Source of the DNA: Actinopolymorpha sp. NPDC004070
GTDB lineage: Bacteria > Actinomycetota > Actinomycetes > Propionibacteriales > Actinopolymorphaceae
Direction of reading: 5' to 3'
Assembly (NCBI RefSeq): GCF_040610475.1
Contig: NZ_JBEXMJ010000007.1
Coordinates: 62,001-126,000 of the forward strand
Length of the DNA stretch: 64,000 nt
Shown: positions 62,070 to 64,000 of the stretch, piece after piece
Layout of the letters: each line of letters opens with the position of its first letter
Position numbering within the stretch: position 1 is the first letter of the stretch
Position numbers and translations under genes: made by a program
Notes under the pieces: model-generated
The model's input: only the letters and a program-made list of their open reading frames with translations
Told to the model about the DNA's origin: nothing
The model's database searches: none

Positions 62070-63761
62070 CTACGAGCGGGTGCCCGGTGGGTCGAGCAGG
62101 CCGGAGAGCCGCCGGCCCGGCGCGATGACGTCGGGGTCGGTGCGGACGTCCACCACGCAGGGCCGGTCAGAGCGCAGGGCCTCGGTCAGGACGGCCTCCG
62201 TATGCGACGGGTCGTCGAGGACGAAGCCCGCAGCACCCAGGCCGCGGGCCCAGGTGGCCAGGTCGAGCCGGCCGATGTCCACGCCGGCGAGCCGCCCGTG
62301 CGAGGTCGCCTGGTGCATGGCGATGGTGCCGTACATGCCGTTCTGGAACGCGAGGACGACGATCGGCGCGGCGTACCGCACCGCTGTCTCGATCTCCTGC
62401 CCGGTCATCAGGACGCCGCCGTCCCCGACCAGCGCGACGACGGTGTTCAGCGGCCGGTGCAGTTTGGCGGCGACGGCGGCCGGGACGGCGTACCCCATCG
62501 CGCCGTTGCAGGGTGCCAGCAGCCGGTGGGTGGTGCGGAACCCCCAGTGCCGGTGGAAGAAGGCGGAGAAGTTGCCGGCGTCGTTGGTGAGGATCACGTC
62601 GTCCGGGACGAGCCGCCGCAGCGTGGCGACCACCTCGGCCGGGTGCACGGTGCCGGGCCGGGTGGACTCTCCGGTGGCGCGGGCGTACCTGACCGCGGCG
62701 GTGTGGTGGCGTTCCCAGACCGACGCCCATTGGGTGCGCGGGCCGGCCGAGGTCGGCTCGGTAGCGCGCCGGACGAGAGCATTCAGGACGGCGTGCGGGT
62801 CGGCTTCCAGGACGGTGGTGAGGCCCGGATGCCGGGGCCTGGGCAGGCCGATGCCCACCAGGACCAGGTGCTGGTGGGGTAGCGGGTAGCGGTGGTCCTG
62901 GGAGGTGATCGCGTCCAGGCGGGTGCCGAGGACCATCACCAAGTCGGCGTTCTCCAGCGCCTCGCGTACGTCGTCGGGTACGCCGAGGCCGAGGTGGCCG
63001 AGGAAGTGTGGGTGGTCCTCGTCGAAGCAGTCCTGCCGCCGGAACGCCGAGTAGACCCCGAAGCCGGCGACCTCGCCGGCGGCCCGCAGGGTGTCCCGGC
63101 CCACCCGGTCGCCGGGACCGCAGATCGCCACCGGCCGGTGAGCCGAGGACAACAGGCCGGCGAGGTGTTCGGCGAACCGGTCAGCCGATGTGGCGGTGGA
63201 GTCGCCGGTGTCGCCGTGCCGGTCGTGTCCGGTGGTGAGCCGGACCGCGCCGTCGTACGCCGCGGTCCAGAAGTCCGCGGGCACGGCGAGCGCCACCGGT
63301 CCGGGGCATGGGCCGGTCGCCGCCCGGTGGGCCTCGGCCAGCAGGCCGGGGACCTCCTCGGCGGTGCGTGCCTCCCGCGCCCATCCGGTGAGCGGGGCGT
63401 ACATGGCGGCGAGGTCGACCTCCTGGAACGACTCCCGGCCCAGCGCCCCGGACTCCACCTGGCCGAGGATCGCGACCAGCGGCGTCTGGTCCTGCCGCGC
63501 GGTGTGTACGCCGATGGCGAGGTTGGCCGCACCGGGGCCGCGGCTGGCCAGCGCGAGGGCGGGCCGCCCGGTCAGCTTGCCCTCCGCCTCCGCCATGAAC
63601 GCCGCGCCGGCCTCGTGCCGGGTGGAGACCAGGCGGACACCGGGCTCGGCCTCCCAGGCGTCGAGCAGGGGGAGAAAGGACTCCCCCGGAACGGTGTACG
63701 CGGTCCGGACGCCGGCCTCGACCAGCTGGCGAACGGCCGCCCCGGCGACGGTCTGGGCCAT
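62070..63761 (-). CDS. Acetolactate-synthase-like TPP-dependent enzyme
   Basis: The 563-residue protein has three domains: the N-terminal Pyr domain with STRHEAGAAFMAEA (catalytic Glu), a central domain, and the C-terminal PP domain with VALVGDGGVLMTGQEIETAVRYAAPIVVLAFQN (the GDG...N motif that binds TPP and Mg). It belongs to the acetolactate synthase/benzoylformate decarboxylase superfamily, and substrate specificity cannot be read. It is first in an operon with the dehydratase. Confidence 0.88.
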   Translation of the reverse strand: MAQTVAGAAVRQLVEAGVRTAYTVPGESFLPLLDAWEAEPGVRLVSTRHEAGAAFMAEAEGKLTGRPALALASRGPGAANLAIGVHTARQDQTPLVAILGQVESGALGRESFQEVDLAAMYAPLTGWAREARTAEEVPGLLAEAHRAATGPCPGPVALAVPADFWTAAYDGAVRLTTGHDRHGDTGDSTATSADRFAEHLAGLLSSAHRPVAICGPGDRVGRDTLRAAGEVAGFGVYSAFRRQDCFDEDHPHFLGHLGLGVPDDVREALENADLVMVLGTRLDAITSQDHRYPLPHQHLVLVGIGLPRPRHPGLTTVLEADPHAVLNALVRRATEPTSAGPRTQWASVWERHHTAAVRYARATGESTRPGTVHPAEVVATLRRLVPDDVILTNDAGNFSAFFHRHWGFRTTHRLLAPCNGAMGYAVPAAVAAKLHRPLNTVVALVGDGGVLMTGQEIETAVRYAAPIVVLAFQNGMYGTIAMHQATSHGRLAGVDIGRLDLATWARGLGAAGFVLDDPSHTEAVLTEALRSDRPCVVDVRTDPDVIAPGRRLSGLLDPPGTRS

Positions 63762-63832
63762 CGGCGCCTCCCTCCTGCGCGGAGTCCCGTCATATCAGCC
63801 CTCACCCACAACACCCGGGCGGCGACCGGTTT

Positions 63833-63868
63833 CTGTCCACAGTCGGTACGCCGGCGGTCTTGTCCACA
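63833..63868 (+). promoter_or_regulatory. Two DnaA-box-like sites upstream of yraN
   Basis: CTGTCCACA (63833-63841) and TTGTCCACA (63860-63868) are spaced 27 bp apart in the same direction. TTGTCCACA is the preferred actinobacterial DnaA-box sequence. The pair may bind DnaA and affect yraN expression or titrate DnaA, or it may be chance in a GC-rich gap. Confidence 0.5.
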
Positions 63869-63933
63869 GCCCGCCTCGCCGCCCCGAAACCAGCCCGCCC
63901 GCCCGGCCACAGTGGTCGCGGAGGTGAGCACCG

Positions 63934-64000
63934 ATGCGAGTGAAAGACCTGGTCGGGCGCCACGGCGAGGAGCTGGCTGCCCGGCATCTGCAAGACGCAG
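63934..64000 (+). CDS. yraN: YraN (UPF0102) family protein, N-terminal fragment
   Basis: The first 22 codons encode MRVKDLVGRHGEELAARHLQ, the UPF0102 start, after GAGGTGA (63921-63927). YraN is a predicted nuclease-fold protein, usually found between the rnhB region and comM/dprA. The rest lies beyond the right edge. Confidence 0.85.
   Translation, partial: MRVKDLVGRHGEELAARHLQDA

Noticed and set aside
60069..62882. A 937-codon plus-strand frame across the dehydratase and TPP enzyme genes
   Set aside because: It overlaps the recognised minus-strand enzymes and its translation is low-complexity without motifs.

Overview
This 64-kb window is chromosomal DNA from a very GC-rich actinobacterium. 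The evidence is the F420-type oxidoreductase, GAF-ANTAR proteins, DUF177-rpmF and DUF2469 genes, a GlnR-type operator, DnaA-box-like TTGTCCACA and many GTG starts. A Kribbella/Actinopolymorpha-like member of the Propionibacteriales is a guess. I see no rRNA, tRNA, CRISPR array, prophage or insertion sequence.

The backbone is a conserved actinobacterial core: recG(3' end)-rsmD-coaD-coiled-coil-DUF177-rpmF-rnc-mutM-smc (1-9.3 kb), ftsY (32.9 kb), amtB-glnB-glnD-ffh (46.5-52.5 kb), rpsP-KH-rimM-trmD-rplS-lepB-rnhB-DUF2469 (53.8-58.9 kb), and yraN cut by the right edge. These genes handle DNA repair, ribosome maturation, protein targeting, chromosome organisation and nitrogen signalling. Overlapping ATGA/GTGA junctions tie many of them into operons.

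Accessory blocks interrupt the backbone. Between smc and ftsY (9.3-32.9 kb) lie an orphan siderophore-type lipoprotein, a BlaI/M56-peptidase pair, an acyltransferase, cydABDC (cytochrome bd and its assembly ABC exporter), a DapA-like lyase, an F420 oxidoreductase, an O6-alkylguanine repair protein, a TrmB regulator with a short adenylosuccinate-synthetase paralog, an alpha/beta hydrolase, a DUF222-HNH protein, and a LolA-like/ABC/two-component envelope module. Between ftsY and amtB (34-46.5 kb) lie a GNAT, a TetR/SDR/aminotransferase locus, a peptide-binding lipoprotein with gamma-glutamyltransferase, MerR-thioredoxin, three tandem GAF-ANTAR genes and pabB. Between DUF2469 and yraN lie a LURP-like gene, an RraA-like gene, an IlvD/Edd dehydratase and an acetolactate-synthase-like enzyme.

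The most interesting signals are regulatory. A near-identical palindrome (TACGAC-N5-GTCGTA) lies at the blaI promoter and at the cydA promoter, where a second palindrome (TACTAC-N5-GTAGTA) overlaps it and contains the cydA -10. This suggests that a BlaR-like membrane protease and BlaI repressor control the alternative oxidase. A GlnR-type box precedes amtB. The purA-like paralog lacks the catalytic His of adenylosuccinate synthetase and sits behind a TrmB regulator with its own palindrome. Many genes have a TANNNT -10 element 6-8 nt before the start codon, indicating leaderless transcripts.
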